Positions 12,382-22,760 of a DNA stretch of 64,000 nt are shown here, one piece after another. Within the stretch, counting starts at the first letter, position 1. Each line of letters opens with the position of its first letter. Under the pieces are notes generated by a model that did not search any database, was not told the DNA's origin, and worked only from the letters and a program-made list of their open reading frames with translations. The translations under genes and the position numbers were made by a program. This DNA is from Dactylorhiza incarnata (lineage: Eukaryota; Streptophyta; Magnoliopsida; Asparagales; Orchidaceae), in assembly GCA_033032865.1 (NCBI GenBank), contig JAWHQI010000028.1, positions 3,057,001-3,121,000 on the forward strand, in the 5' to 3' direction.

Positions 12382-12996
12382 CTAAACCAGCCGACTCTCC
12401 TCCACACAGTTGTACACGCTAAACAAAGCCTTCGACAGCCCCTCTCGGCCAGGAAAGCCGGGGAGGGGAAGGAACTCGTCCTCCCGACCGGTCAGTCGGC
12501 GGCAGCGTCCAGGAAGTGACCTCCAAAGCCCGTGGCGATAATCCGTCTTCTCGCGAAAATGAAACCAACTTTTGTTGCTCCGCACCTCAATCCGTCCGCC
12601 CAAGTCAGTGGTAGCCTCGCACCAATCCTTGAAGAGTTCGAGTGAAAAGCACGTACTGTGCTCCCGGAAGAGCACCACCAGCCCCATGATATTCGACATC
12701 CCAGCGGGCGTAAACTGAGTGATCGGGACGCCGCAGAACCGGAATATTTCAATAGCCTCCTCCGGTGGAGGAATACGGAATCCAGACTTCAGGCAACTCT
12801 CAGAGAGTGTCATGTAACCCGTGGGCGGATTCTGAACGCGCTCCTCCGCCCCTGGAATCTTAACCTCGACATTCGGAGGCAATCCGAACCGCTTGCGCCA
12901 CACCTCGATTCGCGCACCGTCTAGAGAAGAGCGTAGACGCATCGGCCTCGATTGGCCGCCCCGCTTCGAAGCCTGCAAGGAAAAGCAAACGCGCAT
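12382..12996 (-). CDS. Tat/Ogre-type retroelement accessory ORF (fragment)
   Basis: A 204-residue uninterrupted frame. The centre (roughly residues 35-155) has the spacing of the domain found in plant Tat/Ogre-type ORF1 and plant transposon-associated proteins: a GYMTLSESCLKSGFRIPPP block, then EIFRFCGVPITQFTPAG, then NIMGLVVLFRE and a WFHF motif about 45 residues later. In that family these correspond to the segment with 'G+RFPL', 'QLTPN' and 'FYF'. The biochemical role of the domain is not established. It sits between a satellite array and CG-rich low-complexity DNA, with no pol nearby, so it is a detached fragment. The start codon is only the first Met of the frame. A captured host gene is less likely. 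Confidence 0.55.
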   Translation of the reverse strand: MRVCFSLQASKRGGQSRPMRLRSSLDGARIEVWRKRFGLPPNVEVKIPGAEERVQNPPTGYMTLSESCLKSGFRIPPPEEAIEIFRFCGVPITQFTPAGMSNIMGLVVLFREHSTCFSLELFKDWCEATTDLGGRIEVRSNKSWFHFREKTDYRHGLWRSLPGRCRRLTGREDEFLPLPGFPGREGLSKALFSVYNCVEESRLV

Positions 12997-13039
12997 AAGA
13001 ACGAGCGCTAAAAGGCGACCGTATCAAAAAATCTGAAAT

Positions 13040-13560
13040 ATTGCAAGCTACCTCCCCGCGCACCAAGCACGCGAGCGTGAAACAGTCCCGCGCAAAGGTG
13101 CAGTATGCGCGCAGAAGCCCGCGCGCACCGTTCGCGCGCAGGCGCCCACGCGCAGGAACGCGCGGCGCGGCATCCGCGCACGGGAGCGCGCAGCGCGGCA
13201 CCCGCGCACGGGAGCGCGCAGCACGGCACCCGCGCGCGCTGACGCGCGGGAACAGCACCCGCGCGTCCCGCGCGCGGGAACAGCGCCCGCGCGCCCCGCT
13301 TGCAGCACGGCACCCGCGCGCGCGGGCGCGCGGGAACAGCACCCGCGCGTCCCGCGCGCAGAGGCCGCCCGCGCGCGCAGGCGCGCGCCGCGCGCCGCCC
13401 GCGCGCGCAGAGGCCGCCCGCGCGCGCGGGAGCGCGCAGCGTGCCACCCGCGCGCACAGGGGCCGCGCCCGCCCGCGGGGGCGCGTTCGCCAGGCGCCCC
13501 GCTGCCGGCTCCGGCCGGACGCAAGCGCGCCCGGGCACCGCCCTTTCGACCGCTCTGCCC
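13040..13560. repeat. Extreme CG low-complexity tract
   Basis: Dominated by alternating GCGCGC with GCCCGCGCGC and GGGAACAGCACCCGCGCG words recurring at irregular short intervals. All six frames are open for long distances and give only Ala/Arg/Pro/Gly-rich products, so none is taken as a gene. It is among the most CpG-dense sequence in the window. Confidence 0.85.
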
Positions 13561-13968
13561 GCGCGCCCTCCCGTCCGCCGCTGGCCGTTTGTTCCCTCCG
13601 CTCCTATTTCAAAAAAACAGAAAGCAAAATCAACTTACCCCAGCCATCGTTCGGCGCGTCCTGCCGAGATAACGACCGGATCCGCCACACAAACGTTCAA
13701 AAAACCCTCGCACTCCTTCACAAGTTCTGGACTCTGACGGTTTTGGGGGGCTTATGATGGGTACTCATGATAAGAGTCTCATATTTATAAAGGTGTCTGA
13801 CGGAAATGTTCATAAAAGACAACAAATATTTCCAAAGACGGGTCGTTTCTAAAGACGGATCGTTTCCAACGGCGGATTATTTCCAAAAAACTCTCCCCCT
13901 CCGAAATTGACAGGAAAAGCAAGGCGCGCAAAACCGCCGCGGACACGACGGAGTTTCTCCCTCCCGTC

Positions 13969-14410
13969 GTGGGAGGGATCCTCGCCCCCACGCCACGCCC
14001 CCTGGGGGTGCGGCCAAGCCGCACCCCGCGAGGGGTGCGGCCAAGCCGCACCCCACGCGGGGTGCGGCCTTGGCCGCACCCCCTTAGGGTGCGGCCTTGG
14101 CCGCGCCCCCTTTGGGGTGCGGCCTTGGCCGCGCCCCCTTTGGGGTGCGGCCTTGGCCGCGCCCCCTTTGGGGTGCGGCCTTGGCCGCGCCCCCTTTGGG
14201 GTGCGGCCTTGGCCGCGCCCCCTTTGGGGTGCGGCCTTGGCCGCGCCCCCTTTGGGGTGCGGCCTTGGCCGCGCCCCCTTTGGGGTGCGGCCTTGGCCGC
14301 GCCCCCTTTGGGGTGCGGCCTTGGCGCACCCTATACGGGGTGCGGCCAAGCCGCACCCCATACGGGGTGCGGCCAAGCCGCACCCCCTCGGGGTGCGGTC
14401 AAAGTCGCCC
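13969..14410. repeat. 28-bp hairpin tandem array
   Basis: Ten tandem units of 27-29 bp centred on GGTGCGGCCTTGGCCGCGCC (near 14062, 14089, 14117, 14145 and on to about 14313). They are flanked on both sides by variant units in which GGGGTGCGGC and GCCGCACCCC are separated by CAA, a perfect 10-bp stem with a 3-base loop. Each main unit is itself almost a perfect palindrome (one T/C mismatch). Long frames on both strands are a consequence of the unit length and composition. Not a CRISPR: there are no unique spacers. Confidence 0.92.
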
Positions 14411-14704
14411 CCTCTTGGGTGCGCCCATGCTGCACCCCCTCGGGATGCGGGCGCGCCGCACTCCCTTGGAGTTCGACCGCGTCGCCCTCCTCTCCCCGCG
14501 CGAGGTACGGTCGCCCGCCTCTCCTTCATCAGGAACATCACGCCCTTATTTTCTCCTTAAGGGTGCGGCTTGCCGTTCCACTATTCACACGGAACACCTC
14601 GAGGCGTAACCAGAACGCCCTCGCATTTCGTCGCGCACTTGAAACACTTCAGCGCTAGCACGCGCTCAGAGCGTTTCTGAGCGCGATCAGGAAACCTTCT
14701 CACA

Positions 14705-14822
14705 TTCTATCTTTCCGGCTTCTCACTCTCTGGGTTTCCGGCTTCTCACTTTTTGTCTTTCCGGCTTCTCACTCTCTGGGTTTCCGGCTTCTCACTTTTT
14801 GTCTTTCAGGCTTCTCACTTTT
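14705..14822 (+). repeat. 46-bp direct repeat, about 2.5 copies
   Basis: CTTTCCGGCTTCTCACTCTC followed by TGGGTTTCCGGCTTCTCAC and TTTTTGT is repeated from 14711 and 14757, then truncated. Confidence 0.85.
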
Positions 14823-15018
14823 CAGGAACGGTCAGTCGCCTTTTTCACCTCCAACGGAACTGCCCGAACTGCCCAAGCTGCCCAAGCTGCCCGAGGGGCA
14901 AGGTGGTCATTTACGAAAGATGGCAATCCGAGGGCCCCGAACCGGAGAATATGATTCGTCCACCGAGCATTTATGGAAACGGCAAACGGCGAGATTACCG
15001 GACTACCCCCGGCCAAAG

Positions 15019-15029
15019 CTATAAAAAGG
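15019..15029 (+). promoter_or_regulatory. Candidate TATA box of an LTR-like region
   Basis: CTATAAAAAGG, followed about 30 bp later by a purine-rich stretch. The downstream 600 bp look like an LTR R/U5 region (a TTTTTTACCCTTTCCGGG-like block near 15551). No paired LTR was found in the window, so LTR status is inferred. Confidence 0.35.
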
Positions 15030-15158
15030 GGCATGGGGCTTCATTTGAAGGGACCTTGACTTCTGGACCCGGGAGAGCTCCTTGCAGACTTTTGCGGAAT
15101 TCTCCTTCAGCGCTTGAAGATCTCCTTCGGGACTTGAAGATCTTCATCATCCAGAAAG

Positions 15159-15395
15159 GCGACCCGCGTTCTCAGAAGGGAAAGACGACTGGCCTTCTCA
15201 CTTCCGAAAGGCGACCAGCGTTCTCAGAAGGGAAAGGCGACTGGCCTTCTCACTTCCGAAAGGCGACCAGCGTTCTCAGAAGGGAAAGGCGACTGGTCTT
15301 CTCACTTCCGAAAGGCGACCAGCATTCTCAGAAGGGAAAGGCGACTGGCCTTCTCACTTCCGAAAGACGACCAGCATTCTCAGAAGGGAAAATGA
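15159..15395 (+). repeat. 52-bp tandem repeat, 5 copies
   Basis: Units begin GCGACCAGCGTTCTCAGAAG and continue GGAAAGGCGACTGGCCTTCT, CACTTCCGAAAG. Starts are near 15159, 15211, 15263, 15315 and 15367. The unit itself contains a GCGAC repeat. A plus-strand frame stays open through it because no unit contains a stop in that frame; I do not call it a gene. Confidence 0.92.
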
Positions 15396-15659
15396 CTTAG
15401 TTTTTCCGAGAGGTGGCCTGTTACTCTCGGAGCTCTCTCGCTCTCCAAGTATTGTAACGAGCAGCGGTCTGTCGCGCTCGAGTTCTAGTTTCCAAGTTGT
15501 AACCCCCCAGAAGATAGTGGAATTTGGTTGGCACAGCTCCGACCACGTGGTTTTTTACCCTTTCCGGGTTTAAGGTGGTTCAAGTGAACCGGTCTACCAA
15601 GAGCCCTAAGCGTTCCGCAACAAGAACCATATTATGAGAGTTTGGGACGAAAGGAGGTA

Positions 15660-17000
15660 CAGATACAAAGGGAGAGACTAAGCTTTTGAGACTAGAGTGG
15701 ACTGCAGATCGTTAATCTAAGTCCTTCGATTCTTGGGTGCGTTTGTGGTAGAAGAGTCGTTGTCACCGATCTCCCAGTTTACCCGTCTTCTTCCCAAATG
15801 CTCTCCTTCACGCCTTCGTCTTTGTACTCTCTATCGGTTCTATAAATCCTTGGGATCTTCTCCATGGAGCTCTAGGAACTCTAGGATGGCTTGAGGAAGA
15901 AGGAAAAAGAAAAGAAAAAAAGTTCAACCAAAAGTCTTGAAAATTGGAGAATGAAACCTATCTATACTCTTAGAAAATTGGTCGCACGCAGCTGGGCGCA
16001 CAATTATGCATCCGATCTTGCGCGGTCATTACCCATTTTGGCGGGAAAACTAGTGGGGGTGAAAGTCAATGTGATAGCGGTGTCAAAAGATATGGCACGA
16101 CCACGCTCCAGTAGAGACACGATTGTGCCGCAATTCGCACACCAACCCGACTCTGGGATATTATTAAATACAACTGGCTCATGCACCAACACACGACACC
16201 GGAGAAATCCAAAACTCCCCAATTATGCCTGATTTTTAGTTTGCTCAAGACAATCGTGCTCAGAGAGGTCCACAGTCGTGCCGAAATTTAGGGATAACAC
16301 AGTTGTCCGCCTGTGCGCATACGGTCGTGTGTGAAGGACATGCACGTGTGAATTCCAAAACTCGGATTCTTAGGTCATTTTTTTAGAAATACTCACACAC
16401 GACCGTGCGCACATAGGCACACGAGCGTGCGCCTGACCAATTGATGCATGCCCAGATGACTTGCAGCGACTGATAGCACAAGGTCTAAAATTGGAAGGTC
16501 AGGGGAGCGATCCTAAGGCGCACGATCACGCCCCCTTGTGCAGAATTCTTCATTTAGTCCCTCTCTTCCAAACAACCATGGAGATACAAAATCAGCTCCA
16601 ACTGAGCCCATGTATGAAGAATTAGCAAATGTATATAATAAGCATTGACATTGTCATAAATGCACCTCGTTCTAAAAACAATTACCAGCATAATTCTTGC
16701 ATCCAAGAACAAAATCTTCGTGGCGATCTTATAAATACAACTGCAACAGCTTCAAACACCAATGATTTTATTTGATCTATGTTTATCTTGTAAAAGCACA
16801 ATGTAAACTATCTAAACTTTATTTATTCATGTCCATGTCTGATACTTTACAATTGCAGTGACTTCCTTCCCATATTATTGGAATCAAGAAAATGATTCTC
16901 AAAGTTTGGAACAAAGAGATTATCAGAGGTTATTGGCGCCATAATTAGCAGGCATATGCATGAAACAAACAGGAGAGAGGTCGCAAATATTTTATTACAA
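15660..17000. other. No gene recognised
   Basis: Mixed sequence. Around 16010-16560 several words of the form GCACGAnCGTG or CACGACCGTG recur, but without a fixed period. No protein motif. Confidence 0.35.
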
Positions 17001-17169
17001 AACGTGGTGGTCGTGTTATATTATTGAGGTCCCGCCGCATACGCAGGAGTGTATAGGAACTTCCCATTCCGAACCAAGTGTTGTGTGAGTTCGGGGAAAG
17101 GCAGGAGAGGTCGTCAAATCTTCAAATGGGCGACTCTTTGCAGAATGTGAACTGTCTTCCACCCGTTAC

Positions 17170-17560
17170 AATGAAGTCCTATTTATAGGAAAAGATAGGG
17201 GTCCCCCTCCGACAAGGTCTTTAGGAGGTCTCTGAAGCCCCGCATGGTGAAGTCTGTCGAGCTGAAGGTTGCCGAGCTGAAGGTTGCCGAGCTGAATTTT
17301 GTCGAGTTGAATGCTCGACGAGCTGAATTCAGGAGGCCCACCGAGCTGAACTCTGCCAAGCTGAAGGCTGTCGACCGGAAAGCTGTCAAGCTGAAGGCCA
17401 CCCGAGCTAAATAATTGATGAGTTAAATTCAGGACGCCTGTCAAGCTGAATTCTATCGTGCAGAATGCTTGACGAACTGAATTCAGGAGGCCCGCAAAGA
17501 TGAATTATGTCGAGTCGCCAAGCTGAATGCAGGAGACCCACTGAGATGAATTCAAGAGGC
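17170..17560 (-). repeat. GAGCTGAA-rich minisatellite, likely within an LTR
   Basis: GCCGAGCTGAAGGTT and GTCAAGCTGAATTC type words recur every 14-45 bp. On the minus strand a TATA-like CCTATAAATAGG lies at 17178-17189 and reads away from this minisatellite toward lower coordinates, which is how a U3 repeat region plus core promoter of a minus-strand LTR would look. LTR status is inferred. Confidence 0.55.
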
Positions 17561-18165
17561 CCATCGAGGTGGCTTCCTTATGCACTAATGATCTCGACAA
17601 ATTACGGGTTATACACATGCCCACCACACAAACAAGCACCACAGTGAACTTGAAACCTAATTGACTCTTCAAATTATTAGAAATGCATTGTTCGTAAACA
17701 GACCGAGCAATTCCCTTCCATCCCTCCAGTACCACAAGACCCAAATTAAAGCCACCCCACAAAATTCTAGATTATGCACCACATACAGTCGCCATAATAG
17801 AACTTATATTTAAACACACTCCTTAGCACACACGCCAGCATGCACACAGAAGCACTCATAAGGACACAAGCAAACAGCTGAAACTGAAGCAGACAAAGGC
17901 ACTGTTTGGCGGAGCTTTTAAAAGTGGGGGACCGGCCATTTTTGAAGAAGTCGCGTCAAACGCTAGAAACCATTGACAGCAATTAGAATCACGCCCACTC
18001 AAAAACACTGCAGAGCTGCAGCCTTAGCTACTGCACTGCTGCCTTTTCTTAAAAAAAATTATATTAAGATATAGTAACACATGTAAAAATAATATGATAT
18101 ATAATATATTATATATAAATTATATTATATATCATATTATTATAGCGTTATTATCATATTACATG
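17560..18165. other. No gene recognised; AT-palindrome near the right end
   Basis: Ends with a long A/T-only palindromic stretch at about 18090-18145 composed of ATATATAATATATTATATAT-like sequence. Confidence 0.4.
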
Positions 18166-18168
18166 AAG

Positions 18169-18402
18169 CAATGATGAAATAATCAGTTGTTTTGTAGAAT
18201 GATGACAGAATCTGTGAAATTATTTGGAAGAACAAACAATGTACGTATATTATATATAACTTAATATTATTATATTATCATAAGATATATAAGTCATGTA
18301 ATTGTGCCTCATAGGTTGAAACAGCATTGCAAACGTTGTTCTTCCAAATAATTTCACAGATTATGTCGTCATTCTACAAAACAACTGATTATTTCATCAT
18401 TG
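18169..18402. mobile_element. Fold-back MITE with 67-bp inverted repeats
   Basis: Left arm 18169-18235 and right arm 18336-18402 are inverted copies with about two mismatches in 67 bp (arms start CAATGATGAAATAATCAG). The loop of about 100 bp is AT-rich. Size and shape fit a MITE of the long-TIR or fold-back type. No convincing target-site duplication was seen. It lies 240 bp beyond the stop of the SGS3-like gene on the downstream side, so it may be in that gene's 3' untranslated region. The arms would fold into a near-perfect RNA hairpin if transcribed. Confidence 0.8.
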
Positions 18403-18642
18403 GTTCCCACCACTGCTTTTCCAGTCGATGCAGCTGAGCCAAACTGAGCCAAAATGGTATATGGTGCTAGATACTGCAACCATTAACTACAACATCACTT
18501 CCCCATTATATGATCAAGTTCAGTTACATAATAGAGATCTAATTCTAGGCTCTGCCATACTTTTTTTAGTCATAATCCATTGCACGCTACCGCAACATAT
18601 TACAACAAAAACTCCATGCAGCATTAAAGTGGAGTGAAATAC

Positions 18643-18868
18643 TCATGGGCTACTAGAAATAACATGAAAGGTAGGAGGAGAATACTTCTCCATCAAATTT
18701 GTAAGATGGAAATCAAATTTCTTTTCTAACTCAGTCTCCTCTGTCAGATGCTTTTGCTTGAGTTCGGTCTTATTTTCTTCATGCAAGAGCATTAGTTTTT
18801 CCCTCTCAGCTTCAAACTCTTCGACGCTCTTCAATTGTGTGGTGATCAAACTCTCTATTTCCTCTTTC
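18643..18868 (-). CDS. SGS3-like protein, last exon
   Basis: Terminal exon of a minus-strand gene. The acceptor reads TTTACTGCAG before the exon. The first base completes a codon split with the exon at 26147-26304; 74 further codons and TGA follow. The residues are highly charged coiled coil: KEEIESLITTQLKS, FEAEREKLMLLHEE, then HLTEETELEKKFD and LTNLMEKYSP near the end. This pattern (EF-x-EREKL ... EE-x-x-LEK-x-FD-x-x-L-x-x-LM-KY) is the conserved C-terminus of SGS3, which dimerises through its coiled coil and works with RDR6 to make double-stranded RNA for tasiRNA production in cytoplasmic bodies. No XH domain follows, which separates it from the FDM/IDN2 relatives. The final residues after EKYSP are not conserved. 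Confidence 0.8.
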
Positions 18869-18884
18869 CTGCAGTAAATCAAGA

Positions 18885-19110
18885 GGATTGAAGTAAATTA
18901 GTGAACTCTTGCATTATCTATATTATAGATATTAAAGAAAAGTATCAACTTTTAATGAAAAACATTAGTAAACAATTATATACTGAAAGGTAGGAGGAAA
19001 ATACTATTAAAGTAAATTAGTGAACTCTTGCATTATCTTATAGTATGGATATTAAAGAAATATATCAACTTTTAATGAAAAACATTAGTAAAACAATTAT
19101 ATACAAAATT
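18885..19110. repeat. Direct duplication, about 90-125 bp, within the SGS3-like intron
   Basis: GTAAATTAGTGAACTCTTGC through AACATTAGTAAACAATTATA occurs at about 18893-18981 and again at 19012-19103. GAAAGGTAGGAGGAnAATACT also occurs twice, near 18665 (inside the last exon) and 18985, so the duplicated block reaches into the exon's 3' end. Confidence 0.8.
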
Positions 19111-19320
19111 TCTGGATTGATTAAAGTTAATGGAATAAGGGTTCCAGTTATTCTTTTAAAGCTACAAGGGGGCTACTTTACCCAATGATTTATTTATTTT
19201 TATATGATTTATTATGACTTGATTTAAATCAAATAACACCTGCTGACAAATTAAAACTGTTCAACTTGTTCTAAAAGAAAACAAAATCTAGATTACAAAA
19301 CTTCCTAAAAGTTTAAGACA

Positions 19321-19562
19321 TCATGATCTTGTGTGAAGCATGCAACTGTGGTGATCTAATGGATGCTCTAAATAATGTGTTACTCAAACCAAAGAAATTT
19401 TTTGAAGCCTAAAAAATACAACAGCTGTCGGAAAAGGCGATATCATGATCTTGTGTGAAGCATGCAACTGTGGTGATCCAATGGATGCTCTAAATAATGT
19501 GTTACTCAAACCAAAGAAATTTTTTGAAGCTTACAAAATACAACAGCTGTCGGAGAAGGCGT
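19321..19562. repeat. 122-bp tandem duplication
   Basis: TCATGATCTTGTGTGAAGCA starts at 19321 and at 19443. The two copies differ at only a few bases over about 120 bp. The second copy has a longer plus-strand open frame (from 19445) because one change removed a TAA. I do not recognise the encoded peptide, and the frame soon runs into GC-rich sequence of different character, so this is noted as a repeat and not a gene. Confidence 0.85.
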
Positions 19563-19839
19563 TGATGCGCGAGGTTGGACGAAGCAGGCGATCGACGGTT
19601 TCGGGTGAGGAGTTCGTCGGAACAGGGCGAGGGATTCGGCGAAGGATTTGGGGAAAGAGTCGGCGAGGGACAGGAGCAGATTGCCTTAGCCGTGCGAACT
19701 AATACTGGGGAGATCGGGATAGGCGCGGCCGAGACCTAGATTTTTAACATAGCGGGGAATTATGGGTCGTGCTTTGTTTCGAGGATACGGAATGAACGAC
19801 ATAGATCTTCTGTAATAGATATCGTGCGGCTCAATTTAA

Positions 19840-20335
19840 AACTAAGGTGTGGTCGCCCCATGTCCATTTAAGTCTCCCCTAATGAAAATTTTCTCGCTTT
19901 GTAGGATTGCTCTTACCAGATCATCTAGATCTTCCCAAAATTGTACTTTAATAGCTTAACTTAATCTTACTTATGACGCATAAGCACTAATTACATTAAT
20001 AGTTTCCTTTCCTACGATTAATTTAAGAGCTAAAATTCTATCACCTTTTCTGCTTACCCAACAACTTCATCCCTCCAAGTAGTATCTACAATAATACCTA
20101 CTTCATTGACCATAATTTAAAACCTGAATTATCTAGAAATTTAGCTTTCTCACCCACTCATTTAGTCTCTTGCATAAAATATTTATCTTTCTCCTGATCA
20201 TTGTATCCACTACTTCCATCGATTTTCCCGTTAGCGTACCTATATTCCAACTTCCAAACTTAAGTCGATCACAAATCCTAAGATCTGTTTTTCTAGGACG
20301 CCTAATATGTAAGGGTTCTTGCATATTTAACATTA
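19840..20335 (-). pseudogene. RTE-type LINE, endonuclease fragment
   Basis: The minus strand encodes, in order, LKFGSWNIGTLTGKSMEVVD and TMIRRKINILC (about 20160-20275), VGIIVDTTWRDEVVG (about 20055-20105), DRILALKLIVGKETINVISA (about 19985-20050) and EKIFIRGDLNGH (about 19855-19895). This is the apurinic endonuclease domain of plant RTE-class non-LTR retrotransposons. The WN at the start and GDLNGH are conserved active-site regions. Stops and frame changes interrupt it and no reverse transcriptase follows, so it is a dead 5' fragment. It lies inside the 7.3-kb intron of the SGS3-like gene, same strand. Confidence 0.8.
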
Positions 20336-20499
20336 CACCCAAGTCCTCTTGGAAGTGCAGCGGTGCTTGCCAAGACGCCGCATTCAGACCATATGACGAG
20401 GACTCTTGCCTATTTAACACTACACCCAAGTCCTGGAGATGTAGCGGTCCTTCCCAAGTCCTGGAGAATATATATATGTAAGAAATCTTCAAGACTATC

Positions 20500-22380
20500 A
20501 AAAGCTATCATCAATATATGTATCTAAATCGCTAGAAATAAACACATGATAGTACAACTAAATATTCACCATAAGATTTTGATCTTCACCAAATCCAATG
20601 AGGTGGTTGAAATCATTCTTGCATCATAAACTTAAATCTCATCAAATGACTCACATGAGAAAAGATAATCAACATTGTTTAGGCCCTAATCACGCTTTTT
20701 CTTAGAACATGTGAGCTCATAGAAATTAGCCATTAACTACTTGCATGTTATGAATAAAAAGATAGATCCACAAGTCACTAAAATAATGAATGAAATTTCT
20801 TATATCAAAAGAATATAGCATGCGGTATATATCTTCATTGAAATCAGTCTAAAGGTATTTCATATGCAAAATACTTAATCTTTCTGAAATTCTCTAATCA
20901 TGTTACAACTTTCACGCATTTGCATTGATCAAAAATATGAAGTAAAATCATTTGCATGCAACGTTCTTTGACAATTCTCTGAATTATTTCATGTCATTCA
21001 TAAATTTTGCATATAGAAATCTTGTGTATCTCCAAAAAAAAAGGTTATATCTCATCAAAGAGGTAAAGCTAGAGTTCATATTTAACTCATAATCAAGGTA
21101 TCCTCACGGAGTCCACTTTCACTATTCTAAAAATTAGGGCTTTTCAGAAATCACATCATCATTTTTCATGGTAGATATTTTAGAGACAATTAATTTCATA
21201 GAGGACGATTTCTTGTATTCCTACATAAAATTCCAAAAGAATAACTCTCTTGACTTCATTATTTCATTCCCAAAATTGAAGGTGAAGCCTTGTATCTCAT
21301 AAATCAAAACACGTAAGAATATTTCAAGCATCAATTTCGCTTTCCTTGGCCTTAACAAGTGATTGGTAACATTCTAAGCATCAAAAAAATTTAGGGAAAG
21401 AGAGAAAACTCATAGAAATGAAATCTTTGGAACCATTAAGTACATTCTAGACATTTTACACCTTTATTGGAAAAATACAAAAACATTCAAGGCACATAGA
21501 AAATTAGGTCAAGAGGAAAATCTCATTTTGTTGCTAAGAGGAGCCTTCCCCTTCCTTGAATAACTCTTGGGATCCATGAAATCTTCCGTAGAGTTGAGGG
21601 GAAACACAAAATCGTCGGGTGGAAGCTAGGGTTGGAAGATCTCTCACGGTTTGAGCCAAACAAACTCATGGGGAAAAATGAAAGGAAGCTTAAAAAGAGG
21701 GGATTACTTGTGAAGGCCAGCTATCTTTCATGAGAGGGACTCCACGCGGCAAGAGATGTCGGTCTTCACGCGGGAAGAGATCCACGAGGCTTCAAGCGGC
21801 AGAAGGAACGAAGAAATCGCTCCACACAGGAGCCGGGGAGTTGCAGATGCTATTACATGCGTAATACGAAGGGGAAGGGCTCGTTTTGGAGTTAAATGTG
21901 GGTCGTTTGCTCCTAAAATGGTTTGGGATGGGGTTTTAAGCACTATCTCATCTCATCCATTGATTTGGAGCGATTTTGATGGCTAGGATCCATTCTTAAT
22001 AAAAGATGGGACCTACCATTAGAATGAAGAGAAAAGAAAGCTAGTGGAATACAATAATTAGCCAGCAGGGCTAAATACATTACTAAAGATTTGTGAGAAA
22101 TCCAAATAAATCTTAGAAAAATATTTTTTGTCTAAGAAAAATATTTCATAAGTTCTCATTAAAATAATTCTTTTTATCTCATCTTAATCGATAAAATTAG
22201 GATTATTCATGAATTAAAATTCATAAAATTAGCAAACATTCTCCAAATTTTAAAATAATTTTAAAATTTGTCACGAAGTTATATCAATTATAAGATGTGC
22301 GGCATTATCATTAAGGTGAATTAATATCTTAAGAGCTTATTATCCAATTAGAAATTTTTAATACATCATAAAAATTTGAA
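20500..22380. other. Intronic AT-rich sequence, no gene recognised
   Basis: Low-GC sequence without motif-bearing frames. The edges at 19740 and about 21700-21985 are richer in GC and may be LTR debris. Confidence 0.4.
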
Positions 22381-22383
22381 GAT

Positions 22384-22760
22384 GTCACACGTCGAAGGAC
22401 CAAAGGGAGAGGCATTTGTAGTTGACGAGGTACCTGGTCGGTCGGCGATGAAGAGATCAAACTTCGCAATTTCGCATCAAACGTAGGAGGAGGGCCTGGA
22501 GGGAGGTGATGGACTCCACATGAGCGTCGAGGAGGCGACAGACGGTTAGATCGGTAGGGGGATGTCGGATGGGCTGCGGGAGCGTCCGATGGTCCCATGG
22601 AGTGTAGTCGGGGCATACAATTGATAAGGCGGGTGGCTGTGGGGACAAATCGTGGGGAGTGAGGATCGGATGAAACAAAAGGGCAAATATTTTGACGGCA
22701 AGCGGAACTGGAAGGGAAGCGCCAGGCGCTGCATGGGTGGATCACAGTCATAAAGGGTTT
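22384..22760 (-). pseudogene. Gypsy leader/gag-start remnant, copy 1
   Basis: Shares many words with 24960-25260: GTAGTTGACGAGGTACC, GATCAAACTT, AACGTAGGAGGA, GAGCGTCGAGG, CGGTTAGATCGGTAGGGGG, GTGTAGTCGGGGCATACAAT. On the minus strand a frame carries ALLLRLMRNCEV-type residues, but the reading frames are broken. Interpreted as the 5' gag region of a minus-strand gypsy element of the same group as 24532-25260. Confidence 0.5.

Noticed and set aside
13041..13757. Long overlapping open frames (up to 238 residues) on both strands
   Set aside because: All are Ala/Arg/Pro-rich translations of CG low-complexity DNA; frames on opposite strands are equally long, which is a compositional artefact.
13849..14658. 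Several 170-230 residue frames with perfect periodicity
   Set aside because: They translate the 28-bp hairpin array; no start context, domain or codon preference supports a gene.
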